Assembly: GCA_018985225.1 (NCBI GenBank)
Contig: JADGIF010000331.1
Location: 1 to 10,741, forward strand
DNA length: 10,741 nucleotides
Direction: 5' to 3'
Source of the DNA: Amoeboradix gromovi
Taxonomy: Eukaryota; Sanchytriomycota; Sanchytriomycetes; Sanchytriales; Sanchytriaceae
Under the pieces are notes generated by a model. That model saw only the letters and a list, made by a program, of their open reading frames with translations, was not told the DNA's origin and ran no database searches. This document shows positions 1 to 7,396 of this stretch, one piece after another. A program made the translations under genes and the position numbers. Positions within the stretch are counted from its first letter, which is position 1. The number at the start of each line of letters is the position of its first letter.

Positions 1-151
1 GTGAACCTAGATAAATACAAAATTAAATTTAGCTTACATAAGATCGGAGGGGCAATGCTAATACTGTATGAATTCTCTATTTCGTTGTAACAATAAAATG
101 CAATTTAATCACTTAAGAACAGTAAATTATTCGAAATTCAAGAGGAATTTT

Positions 152-190
152 ATGTTTGGTGTGGATCCTCACTTCCGCATGATTCCCTAA
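152..190 (+). other. Short upstream ORF (12 codons) before Ala-rich gene 1
   Basis: An ATG at 152 opens a 12-codon frame (MFGVDPHFRMIP) ending in TAA at 188-190, about 70 bp before the Ala-rich start. It is unchanged in copy 2 (1352-1390). A second, 3-codon ORF follows at 239-250. They could act as uORFs only if transcription starts upstream of 152. The TATAA at 233-237 suggests transcription may begin later, in which case they are just noncoding sequence. Conservation is weak evidence because the whole cassette is nearly identical. Confidence 0.3.
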
Positions 191-232
191 GAAATACAAA
201 ATCTCCTATTACAGTTGATTGGCCATTTATGT

Positions 233-237
233 TATAA
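233..237 (+). promoter_or_regulatory. Candidate TATA element of Ala-rich gene 1
   Basis: TATAA within GTTATAACAT lies 29 bp before the ATG at 262, close to the spacing of the clearer TATAAATA boxes before three other plus-strand genes here. It is kept in copy 2 at the same distance. On its own it is too short to be decisive in AT-rich DNA. Confidence 0.4.
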
Positions 238-261
238 CATGAAGGAGTAGTATTTTTGTAC

Positions 262-1044
262 ATGTTGATTGCTGCTCTGATATTGGCTCTTCCATCTCCA
301 AATTCTCCACCCAATGATGACAACATACAAGTGGTTCCTGATGGTGGCCATAAGTTAGCTTGGTTTGGTGCTGCTACTGCTGCGAGTGTGGCTGCATATG
401 CTCTCTATAAGAAGCTTAAACCTACTTGGACAGGATTTAATAATGGAAAGAGAATCCCTTTTGGTACTGCCAGTAAAGCTGGTCATGGCTTAGATTCTGC
501 TGCTTACGATGCTGCTACTGCTGCTGCTAACGCTGCTTATGATGCTGCTAAGTCTGATCACGCTGCTTATGTTGCTGCTGCAAATATTGCTCATGAAGCT
601 TCTGCTGCTGCTAATGCTGCTCACAATGCTGCTGCTAACGCTGCTCATGATCCTGCTGCTGCTAAAGCTTCTCGCGATACTGCTGCTGCTAGGGCTCACT
701 ATGCTGCTTACGATGTTGCTACTGCTGCTGCTAACGCTGCTTATGATGTTGCTAATGCTGATCACGCTGCTTATGTTGCTGCTGCTAAGGTTGCTCATGA
801 AGCTTCTGCTGCTGCTAATGCTGCTCACAATGCTGCTACCAACGCTGCTCATGATCCTGCTGCTGCTAAAGCTGCTCGCGATGCTGCTGCTGCTGCTAAG
901 GCTGCTCAAGATGCTGCTGATGCTGCTTGGGCTACTGCTAAAGCTACTCACGATATTGCTGCTGCGAAAGCTGTTGTTGCTAATACTGCTGTTTATGACG
1001 TTGTTGTTGCTGCTAACGCTAACGCTGCTCATGTTCATGGCTAA
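262..1044 (+). CDS. Ala-rich repeat membrane protein (260 aa)
   Basis: Family not recognised. The first ATG in frame is at 262; the frame could be read from a TTG at 256, but ATG is preferred in a eukaryote and an in-frame TAA lies at 235. Residues 1-12 (MLIAALILALPS) are a short hydrophobic segment that could be a signal peptide. Next comes a polar Pro/Asn/Asp stretch, then a probable membrane helix at about 32-49 (AWFGAATAASVAAYALY) followed by Lys residues. From about residue 80 to the end the protein is mostly Ala with regularly placed Asn, His, Asp, Tyr and Lys. This part contains a 68-residue repeat (residues 80-147, repeated from 148). The tail ends in HVHG, as in the paralogue at 1462. 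Ala is encoded almost only by GCT. A long helical or rod-like tail on a small membrane anchor is likely, possibly exported or surface exposed, but no function can be assigned. AATAAA follows the stop by one base. Confidence 0.75.
   Translation: MLIAALILALPSPNSPPNDDNIQVVPDGGHKLAWFGAATAASVAAYALYKKLKPTWTGFNNGKRIPFGTASKAGHGLDSAAYDAATAAANAAYDAAKSDHAAYVAAANIAHEASAAANAAHNAAANAAHDPAAAKASRDTAAARAHYAAYDVATAAANAAYDVANADHAAYVAAAKVAHEASAAANAAHNAATNAAHDPAAAKAARDAAAAAKAAQDAADAAWATAKATHDIAAAKAVVANTAVYDVVVAANANAAHVHG
499..894 (+). repeat. Internal 204-bp tandem repeat in the Ala-rich tail
   Basis: Codons 499-702 (68 codons) are repeated from 703 to about 894 with only a few substitutions, for example GAT GCT becoming GAT GTT. 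Both units share the order AAYD, ANAAYD, DHAAYV, AHEAS, AHDPAAAKA. The period is a whole number of codons, so expansion or loss of a unit keeps the frame. The paralogue at 1462 lacks both units. Confidence 0.9.
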
Positions 1045-1045
1045 A

Positions 1046-1051
1046 AATAAA
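1046..1051 (+). terminator. AATAAA poly(A) signal at the stop of Ala-rich gene 1
   Basis: AATAAA starts one base after the TAA at 1042-1044 and is conserved in copy 2 (1781-1786). It matches the canonical polyadenylation hexamer; use as a signal is inferred. Confidence 0.45.
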
Positions 1052-1094
1052 TTTCTATTTGATTTATTTGTAGGTTAAACAATTTTACGTTTTT

Positions 1095-1184
1095 AGTGTG
1101 CTAATGCGAACTTTCAACAGTTAATCAATAACGTTGATTGGCAGATTAGAAGTATATAGAAAACCAAACTAAAAAGTTACAGGA
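1095..1184. other. Unique 90-bp spacer between the tandem cassettes
   Basis: This stretch lies between the end of copy 1 homology and the start of copy 2. No ORF is seen. It contains a short perfect inverted repeat (AATCAA, 5-nt gap, TTGATT at 1123-1139), too small to interpret. Confidence 0.7.
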
Positions 1185-1432
1185 GTGAACCTAGATAAAT
1201 ACAAAATTAAATTTAGCTTACATAAGATCGGAGGGGCAATGCTAATACTGTATGAATTCTCCATTTCTTAATCCAGAAATTTCGTTGTAACAATAAAATG
1301 CAATTTAATAACTTGAAAACAGTAATTTTTTCGAAATTCAAGAGTAATTTTATGTTTGGTGTGGATCCTCACTTCCGCATGATTCCCTAACAAATACAAA
1401 ATCTCCTATTATAGTTGATTGGCCATTTATGT

Positions 1433-1437
1433 TATAA
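1433..1437 (+). promoter_or_regulatory. Candidate TATA element of Ala-rich gene 2
   Basis: TATAA within GTTATAAGAT, 29 bp before the ATG at 1462, at the same place as in copy 1 with one flanking base changed. Confidence 0.4.
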
Positions 1438-1461
1438 GATGGAGAAGTAGTATTTTTGTAC

Positions 1462-1779
1462 ATGTTGATTGCTGCTTTGATATTGGCTCTTCCATCTCAA
1501 AATTCTCCACCCAATGATGACAACATACATGTGGTTCCTGATGGTGGCCATAAGAAGTTAGCTTGGTTTGGTGCTGCTACTGCTGCGAGTGTGGCTGCAT
1601 ATGCTCTCTATAAGAAGCGTAGAGATATTTGGACACGATTTAATAATGGAAAGGGTAACATTTTTGGTAGTGCTAGTAAAGCTGGTCATGGCTTAGATTC
1701 TGCTGCTCATGATCCTGCTGCTGCTAACGTTGCTCGCGATGTTGCTCATGATGCTGCTGCTGCTCATGTTCATGGCTAA
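1462..1779 (+). CDS. Short Ala-rich membrane protein (105 aa), paralogue of 262-1044
   Basis: Family not recognised. Start chosen at ATG 1462 for the same reason as in the first copy. The first 80 or so residues closely match the upstream paralogue: hydrophobic N-terminus, polar Pro/Asn/Asp stretch, and a probable membrane helix at about 33-50. There is one extra Lys before the helix. The main difference is just after it, where KRRDIWTR replaces KLKPTWTG. The Ala-rich tail is cut to about 25 residues (AHDPAAANVARD and so on) but keeps the HVHG end. The loss of about 157 residues is in frame, so this looks like a working short version rather than a broken gene. Which copy is ancestral cannot be told from the window. 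AATAAA follows the stop. Confidence 0.65.
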   Translation: MLIAALILALPSQNSPPNDDNIHVVPDGGHKKLAWFGAATAASVAAYALYKKRRDIWTRFNNGKGNIFGSASKAGHGLDSAAHDPAAANVARDVAHDAAAAHVHG

Positions 1780-1780
1780 A

Positions 1781-1786
1781 AATAAA
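1781..1786 (+). terminator. AATAAA poly(A) signal at the stop of Ala-rich gene 2
   Basis: AATAAA in the position equivalent to copy 1, one base after the TAA at 1777-1779. Confidence 0.45.
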
Positions 1787-1828
1787 TTTCAATTTGATTT
1801 ATTTGTAGGTTAAACAATTTTACGTTTT

Positions 1829-2592
1829 CTGCTTTAGAGCAACTTTGCATCTCAAAAGAAAACGAACTCTTTCATTCTTGTGGACCAAATTTACTTGCTT
1901 TGCTACTCCTCGTTGAAATTCCTGAGCTACAAGAAGCTAAGAAGTTCTGCAGAGAAACTGGCTAGACCATTAATCCCCTTAGGCTGATTCTTGTGCTTAC
2001 AACACCCTGAGGCGGCATCGAATTGGGATGTATACAAGTGTATGTGCCTTGCGTCATGGTCGCTAGCTACTCTTAACTGACGTTATCTACACGAGCATGT
2101 CACCAAACCGGTTTTTGCACATAAATTGTTAGCTCAGTATGCAATCGAACATCTACTCCAACCCAAGGAACCAACACAGCCACTTTACATCATACTGCAA
2201 CCATATGGACAACTTTAAATGTCTATACACTCCTGGCGCATGCTTATCTCGATTCTAAAAAAGTTGAATAAAGTCGAGAATGAATTGGACGTTGGGCCCA
2301 AGTTTTTCAATGCAATTGTAATACTTGTTGATCTTAAAATTCGTCTTCAAGGTCATTCCAGTAATACGATTCTTTGCAATTCATGGACTCAAAGCACATA
2401 ACAATAGACATGAAGGGCATCACGACTTTTCGCTCTTAGACCAGTCGTGAGCTCGTATCTACGAGTAGTACTTTAAATTCATATGTCGAGAAAAGATGAT
2501 TTGGAGCCATTGCGGCTGAAGAAAAGAAAGAATATCGAGCTTCTATCCTCTTAGAAAGAGGGTATATCAGAGCGATACATCTCATGCAATGA
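1829..2592 (+). pseudogene. Decayed protein-coding gene, product not recognised
   Basis: Coding-like sequence on the plus strand, broken repeatedly. Segment 1829-1965 (frame of 1831) reads as helical protein (for example LEQLCISKENELFHSCGP) and ends in TAG. Segment 1988-2401 is one frame of about 137 codons, interrupted only by TGA at 2078-2080 and TAA at 2216-2218. It includes AHKLLAQYAIEHLLQPKEP and VGPKFFNAIVILVDLKIRLQ. A frame change leads to FSLLDQS (about 2427-2447) and another to 2500-2592, which contains EKKEYRAS and RAIHLMQ and ends at TGA 2590-2592. No start is seen; the left end is the edge of the Ala-rich cassette, suggesting truncation. The composition suggests an alpha-helical repeat type protein, but I cannot name the family. 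An alternative is a multi-exon gene with tiny introns. No consistent GT-AG set removes all the stops, so decay is preferred. Confidence 0.6.
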
Positions 2593-2632
2593 CGATAGAT
2601 AGTATATGAAGAAGAGCTAACAGCTGTGAGAT
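2400..2632 (+). repeat. Direct repeat A1, upstream of the ABC transporter gene
   Basis: Aligns with 7168-7396 in the same orientation, with many substitutions and small indels. The best blocks are GAAAAGAAAGAATATCGAGC and TCTCATGCAATGAC. It is the 3' end of the decayed gene (1829-2592) plus about 40 bp. Homology stops at about 2632; the next bases show no match to the region after 7396. Confidence 0.85.
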
Positions 2633-2639
2633 CTATTTA

Positions 2640-3288
2640 AATCCGCTCAACTATATTCTGAGATTTCAACAAATAAGTGTCCTTTAAGTATTTGAGTTGT
2701 TATTGTGCCATTTTTATGTATAGCTTATAATGGAATGAGCTTCGAATAGCCTGGTGAAGGAATACAACCTATAACATGATATGAAATAGAATGAACTCGA
2801 ACTTTATCAGAGTTTCTGCAGTCCAACATATTCCACCATTGAGTGTTTTATAATCACTAATCGCATACATTTAAGAAGATTAAATTGCTATACGGTCACG
2901 AAGACTACATAGATATCATCATAACAAAAACATACTTTAGTAGTATCCCACAAGTCGTCTTCATTTAGGAAATGCAAAATTAGATTTATTGCAGATTTTC
3001 GCATTGAACTTAAGCATTAATAACTTGCCACATTAAAAAATTTATCTCCACGTGACAGTTCCAATCATCAAAAACTATGCTAAATTTTAGGAATAATGTT
3101 TCCAAATATTGGGTTTAGAGTAAAAAAGCCAGAGTTCACTTATTCCGCAGAGTTTTGTCGCTTAAATTGGTTATAAACTAGATAACAGCGTGAGTGAGTC
3201 CTATTCGTTGCTAGCGGATTTCATAAATTGGGGAGTCATTCATCACATGATTGGAAGATGTTTCCGAAAAGTGATTGGTCGGAACAAC
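2640..3288. other. Gene-free stretch upstream of the ABC transporter
   Basis: About 650 bp of AT-rich sequence with frequent stops on the plus strand. I see no coding-like segment, tRNA-like B box or clear repeat. It presumably holds the upstream promoter of the ABC gene. An ATG at 3247 opens a 25-codon frame ending in TGA at 3322-3324, overlapping the ABC start as ATGA. Confidence 0.55.
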
Positions 3289-3296
3289 TATAAATA
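3289..3296 (+). promoter_or_regulatory. TATA box (TATAAATA) of the ABC transporter gene
   Basis: An exact TATAAATA lies 32 bp before the ATG at 3321. The same octamer occurs at nearly the same distance before the two small membrane protein genes. If a standard spacing of about 30 bp holds, the transcript would start almost at the ATG. Confidence 0.6.
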
Positions 3297-3320
3297 TCTC
3301 GATTTCCTCCAGCATTTTTC

Positions 3321-6300
3321 ATGAAAGCAATTTCAATTACTAGCAAATTCTTATTTGCTCAGGTGTTCCGCCTGTTGCGTAATCCAAATGCGAGATTAAG
3401 GTTGCCGCAGGAAGTCCTATCAACAAGTGCCAGTGCTCCAGTGTATTCATTTACTCCTGGTAAGGGCCAACTGTTGAAGTGGCTTTTAAAATACAATGGT
3501 AAGCCGATGATCATTTTTGGAGTGTTGAAAATAATCTGGGCTATTTTTACTTGGACTGCTACTTACTGGGTATTCTTAGGCTTGCTCAGCCTGGGGTCAA
3601 AAAAAACGTTTATTGTCAACGACTTTTACGTGTTGTGTGTGCTGCTGTTCATATGTTGTCTAGGTGCAACTGGCGCCTACCATTACATGAACTACTTGTC
3701 GTTTAAGCATTCCGTAAGGGTTCGTAGTGCCCTAACCAGTTTAGTCTACGCCAAGCTACTTAAAATGAGAGCAAGTGAATCTATCACTGATACTGTTACA
3801 ATTATAGCTACCGATGTGCCTAGTGTTGCTCAGGGAGTACAATCTTTTCATATTCTGTGGACTGCACCATTTGAAGTATTAACCATCTTCATTCTAGGTA
3901 GCTGTCTAGTGGGGTATGCTGTATTGCCTGCTGTAGGTATGCTACTAATTTTTTTACCTATCAACGCTTGGATTGGAATGGACGTTGCTAAAACCATCTC
4001 AAAAGTGACAAAAGTAACGCTTGACAGGGTACAGAAAGTTGTTGAAGTACTTCCTGTTATGAAACTAATCAAGTTTTATGTTTGGGAATCTCACTTTCAA
4101 GGCGAAATTGAGAAGGACAGAAAAGTTGAAGAATCTTTAATGTTGCGGAAGCTGATACTACGGGCTTGCAATTACACCGCTGTGTTTGTATTCCCAGTAT
4201 TTACTGTTTGGATCACCTTGTGGACATTTCAGTTAACTGGTGGCGCTATCGATCCTATTATTTCATTTACATGTCTCAATTTGTTCAATTCTCTCCGTTA
4301 TCCACTGTTATTGCTTCCAAATGCTATCACTGACTTTGCTGGTGCTCTGAAAGGTATTGAATCCATTGAAAGGTTTCTTGACCTCAAGGAAGTCGATCCT
4401 CCTACTAATTTAGACACTCATCAAGATCATGATATTTTAATTGAGAACGCTGAATTTACATGGACCGGTAAAGACAAACTGCTTATTGAAGATCTCAAAA
4501 TCAAACACGGCACTTTAGTTGCCATTGTTGGTGATGTTGGTGCTGGTAAATCCTCTTTGCTGGCAGCCATTAGTGGTGAGATGAGATTAGTTAGTGGTCA
4601 ACGCAATATTACTACCTCCATATCTCTTTGTCCCCAAGAAGCATGGCTTTTAAAAGAAACTATCAAGAAGAACATTTTATTAGGTGCACCATTTAGTGCT
4701 AAACGATTGGATCAGGTAGTCCATTCATGTGGGTTAAAAACTGATCTGGAGATGTTTCAAGATGGTCAAGATATGTTGGTGCTAGAGGGCGGAAGTAATT
4801 TAAGCGGTGGCCAAAGGCAGCGTGTTTCCTTGGCAAGATCGGTTTATGCTAATAGTGACATGATACTCTTGGACGATCCGTTAAGTGCTTTGGATCAAAA
4901 GGTAGGCAAGCATATCTTTGATGAATGCATCAAGAAGTTTCTACGTAAGAGAACTATCTTGTTAAGCACGAATAACTTGAACCAGGTCAACGATGTTGAT
5001 TATGTAATTTTAATGAAGAACGGTCAAATCGCTTGCCACGGACCTACTTCAGAGTGCACGAATCACCCAGAATTCCAAACATTTTACAATCAGCATTCTG
5101 GTATGAATTTTCAGTATGAGAGCACAGAGGATACTAGTGATCCTATTCACAATGAACTGGCATACCATGGTGGCCATTCTGTTCAACTAACTACCCGTAG
5201 TGCCATGGCAGGTAGCTATGGTTTTAACGGTCAAACATGGAAATCTGTAACCACTTCTATGGCAAATGATGAGGTAGTTGAGCAAGACGAAGATGAGCTG
5301 GTGTTGGTCAACAACAACGAGGACAAGCAATCAATTAAGAGTGGAGACGCCATTGGATTTTACTTGGGTAACCGTAGAATCAGAATGTTGTTTGCTGCAT
5401 TGGTTTGCGTATTCTTCTTTACACACGCCATTCGTTTGGTCAGTGATTACTGGGTCAAGTTATGGGGAAGTAAAACCATCAATCCTCTGAATATAAGCAA
5501 GAATGAGTACGCATTGTATTATTTAATATTCATGTGTGCGTTTGGTACTATGGTGTTCACTCGTGGTTATCTGTTTAGTTTATTCACCAGTTATAAGTCT
5601 AGAACCATTCATCAAGATGGCTTAAACAGAGTGTTTAATGCCACGATGCAGTACTTGGAAGTTAATCCTATTGGTATCACTATAGGTGCTTTCAGCAAGG
5701 ATATATACTCACTTGATGATGAAATGCCTGAAAACTTCTTTAAAGTACTTCAGTTTTTGCCTTTGAGCTTAGGTGGACTGCTTATGACTTTAATTTTCAT
5801 TCCAATGACATGGATTATATCTATAATTGCTGTTATCGGTGCGGTGGGTATCCAAGTAGTTACAAAGAGGCTGTATGATGTTTTATTAAACAAGGAATTG
5901 GCAACACGACCAGAGATTTACACGCATTTAAACACAACGGTAGATGGAATATCTTGTGTTAGGATATTCAAAGCTACTACACAATTCACGCACTCATTAT
6001 ATCGCATAATGGATGGTAACCATTCATATGTTCTGGGACTGGGGTTACTAGAAAGCTTCAGAGGGTTTTACGTTGATATTATAGTGTCTTTGTATATATT
6101 CACTGCTGCGATTTTCAGTAATGTATTTCAGGTGGATCCTAGCAATTTGGGATTAGCATTGAGTAATGCTTTGCAGCTCTTGGTGTTTCTGCAATGGACA
6201 GTTAAAGGATTAAGTGATGGTTTGTTAGGGCTACAGGCTGGGCAATCTTTCATGTTTATTAGAGACAATGCTAAGCCAGAAGACGGGACAAGTAATGGTG

Positions 6301-7127
6301 ATGATGCAGATAGTCTGGACGACAGTAAAAAGAGAATTGACAAGGGAGTCGAGTTTACCGGTAGAATCGAGTACAATGATTTTTGGCTGAAATACGAAGA
6401 GAATGCTGATCCTATTCTCAAGGGTATTTCTTTTGATGTCAAGGCAGGTGAGAAGGTAGGAGTTGTAGGTAGAACAGGAGCTGGTAAGAGCACTATCATA
6501 AGCTCGTTATTTAGAATAGTGGACGGATTCAGAGGAGCTATTAAACTGGACGAGCACAATATTAAGGATTTGAGCTTGAAGCTGTTAAGGAACAGTATAG
6601 CAATCATTCCACAAGAACCAGTTACATTTACAACTACATTGAGGTATAACTTGGACCCATTAAACCAATTTACAGAGCAAGACTTATGGAGGGTATTAGA
6701 GAGAATGAATCTAATGACCAAGATTAACACATTTGATGACAAGTTAGATACTATTTTAACCAATCAATTGAGTGCTGGAGAAAAGCAGCTGTTGTGTATA
6801 GCTAGAGCGGTACTTAGTGAATGCAGAATAGTCGTGTTAGATGAAGCAACAAGCAGAATTGATGCAAAGAGCGACCGGCATATACAGCAAGTAATAAGAG
6901 ATATGTTTGGAGACAAAACAGTGGTAACAATAGCACATAGGTTAGATACTATCATTGATAGTGACAGAGTATTAGTCATGGATGCTGGATTAGTAGTTGA
7001 GTATGGAGTACCAAGTGAGTTGCTTGATAAGAAAGACGGTGTGTTTAGGCAACTTGTGGATTCATCGACACATCCAGAACAACTGGAAAAACTAGCAAGA
7101 GAGGCCTATGCTAAAATGAAGAAATAA
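3321..7127 (+). CDS. MRP-type (ABCC) ABC exporter, 1268 aa
   Basis: A full ABC transporter of the TMD-NBD-TMD-NBD plan, expected to export organic anions, conjugates or drugs across a membrane using ATP. TMD1 lies at about residues 60-345. NBD1 has Walker A GDVGAGKSS at 404-412, Q-loop PQEAW, signature LSGGQRQR from 494 and Walker B MILLDDP around 514-520. NBD2 has Walker A GRTGAGKST at 1050-1058, Q-loop PQEPV, signature LSAGEKQ from 1150, Walker B VVLDE ending at E1175, and the switch His at 1206 (IAHRLD). The phrase NLDPLNQF after the NBD2 Q-loop is typical of ABCC proteins. NBD1 has Asp instead of the catalytic Glu and Asn (N551, STNN) where the H-loop His should be, so site 1 is probably degenerate and hydrolysis falls to site 2. 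There is no extra N-terminal TMD0. An acidic linker, about 595-680, joins the halves. The gene is one exon; start chosen at the first ATG after a TATA box. AATAAA overlaps the stop. Confidence 0.95.
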   Translation: MKAISITSKFLFAQVFRLLRNPNARLRLPQEVLSTSASAPVYSFTPGKGQLLKWLLKYNGKPMIIFGVLKIIWAIFTWTATYWVFLGLLSLGSKKTFIVNDFYVLCVLLFICCLGATGAYHYMNYLSFKHSVRVRSALTSLVYAKLLKMRASESITDTVTIIATDVPSVAQGVQSFHILWTAPFEVLTIFILGSCLVGYAVLPAVGMLLIFLPINAWIGMDVAKTISKVTKVTLDRVQKVVEVLPVMKLIKFYVWESHFQGEIEKDRKVEESLMLRKLILRACNYTAVFVFPVFTVWITLWTFQLTGGAIDPIISFTCLNLFNSLRYPLLLLPNAITDFAGALKGIESIERFLDLKEVDPPTNLDTHQDHDILIENAEFTWTGKDKLLIEDLKIKHGTLVAIVGDVGAGKSSLLAAISGEMRLVSGQRNITTSISLCPQEAWLLKETIKKNILLGAPFSAKRLDQVVHSCGLKTDLEMFQDGQDMLVLEGGSNLSGGQRQRVSLARSVYANSDMILLDDPLSALDQKVGKHIFDECIKKFLRKRTILLSTNNLNQVNDVDYVILMKNGQIACHGPTSECTNHPEFQTFYNQHSGMNFQYESTEDTSDPIHNELAYHGGHSVQLTTRSAMAGSYGFNGQTWKSVTTSMANDEVVEQDEDELVLVNNNEDKQSIKSGDAIGFYLGNRRIRMLFAALVCVFFFTHAIRLVSDYWVKLWGSKTINPLNISKNEYALYYLIFMCAFGTMVFTRGYLFSLFTSYKSRTIHQDGLNRVFNATMQYLEVNPIGITIGAFSKDIYSLDDEMPENFFKVLQFLPLSLGGLLMTLIFIPMTWIISIIAVIGAVGIQVVTKRLYDVLLNKELATRPEIYTHLNTTVDGISCVRIFKATTQFTHSLYRIMDGNHSYVLGLGLLESFRGFYVDIIVSLYIFTAAIFSNVFQVDPSNLGLALSNALQLLVFLQWTVKGLSDGLLGLQAGQSFMFIRDNAKPEDGTSNGDDADSLDDSKKRIDKGVEFTGRIEYNDFWLKYEENADPILKGISFDVKAGEKVGVVGRTGAGKSTIISSLFRIVDGFRGAIKLDEHNIKDLSLKLLRNSIAIIPQEPVTFTTTLRYNLDPLNQFTEQDLWRVLERMNLMTKINTFDDKLDTILTNQLSAGEKQLLCIARAVLSECRIVVLDEATSRIDAKSDRHIQQVIRDMFGDKTVVTIAHRLDTIIDSDRVLVMDAGLVVEYGVPSELLDKKDGVFRQLVDSSTHPEQLEKLAREAYAKMKK

Positions 7128-7128
7128 A
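7123..7128 (+). terminator. AATAAA overlapping the ABC transporter stop
   Basis: The hexamer includes the TAA stop at 7125-7127. Its role as a poly(A) signal is inferred from the same stop-proximal placement in neighbouring genes. Confidence 0.35.
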
Positions 7129-7167
7129 TTAAATTAACATTTAAACTCCGATAATTGGCTTAGAAGC

Positions 7168-7396
7168 AGCAACAGACATAAAATGCTACCCTTTTCACTC
7201 CTGGACCAGTCTTATCCTCGCATCTGTCAGCAGTTTCTCTAATTCAGATTTTGAGGAAGAGATGATTAGAGCCATCGGGGCTGACGAAAAGAAAGAATAT
7301 CGAGCATTTGCATTTTGAGAAAGAAAGTACATCAGAACGATATATCTCATGCAATGACAATAGATACTATATGAAGTACAGCCAATAGCAGTTTTG
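7168..7396 (+). repeat. Direct repeat A2, downstream of the ABC transporter gene
   Basis: Second, diverged copy of 2400-2632 in direct orientation, starting about 40 bp after the transporter stop. The two copies bracket the transporter gene about 4.77 kb apart. Confidence 0.85.

Larger units (their letters stand above)
1..1094 (+). repeat. Tandem cassette, copy 1 (5' noncoding plus Ala-rich gene)
   Basis: The sequence from position 1 is repeated from 1185. It covers about 260 bp of 5' noncoding DNA, the Ala-rich gene and about 50 bp of 3' flank. The noncoding parts are nearly identical apart from scattered substitutions and a 16-bp insertion in copy 2 (near 1268-1283). Homology ends at about 1094 against 1828. 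The left edge of copy 1 lies at or beyond the window edge, so the full unit cannot be defined. The near-identity of noncoding DNA points to a recent duplication. Confidence 0.95.
1185..1828 (+). repeat. Tandem cassette, copy 2
   Basis: Repeats positions 1 to about 1094 in direct orientation. It differs by a 16-bp insertion near 1268-1283, scattered substitutions and loss of most of the Ala-rich repeat tail. The right boundary is at about 1828, after TACGTTTT. Unrelated, coding-like sequence begins directly beyond it. Confidence 0.95.

Noticed and set aside
490-1038. Long Ser-rich ORF on the minus strand and Leu-rich ORF (509-1078) on the plus strand
   Set aside because: Both are by-products of the GCT repeat, which contains no stops in other frames. 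They lack any conserved counterpart, and the plus frame from 262 has the sensible N-terminus shared by copy 2.
2219-2401. Stand-alone 60-aa gene
   Set aside because: The same frame is coding-like for 230 bp upstream across two stops, so this is a piece of the decayed gene rather than a separate small gene.
3848-4072. Minus-strand 74-codon ORF in TMD1 of the ABC gene
   Set aside because: Shadow of the transporter frame.
5278-5490. Plus-strand 70-codon ORF in another frame of the ABC gene
   Set aside because: Shadow frame across the acidic linker; no domain or start signal.
6128-6979. Minus-strand ORFs of 211 and 71 codons inside the ABC gene
   Set aside because: They lie wholly antisense to the conserved NBD2 coding sequence and have no recognisable features.
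2400-7396. Composite transposon or LTR element formed by the direct repeats around the ABC gene
   Set aside because: The repeats are gene-tail relics with no terminal inverted repeats, no target-site duplication that I can see and no transposase, integrase or reverse transcriptase between them.
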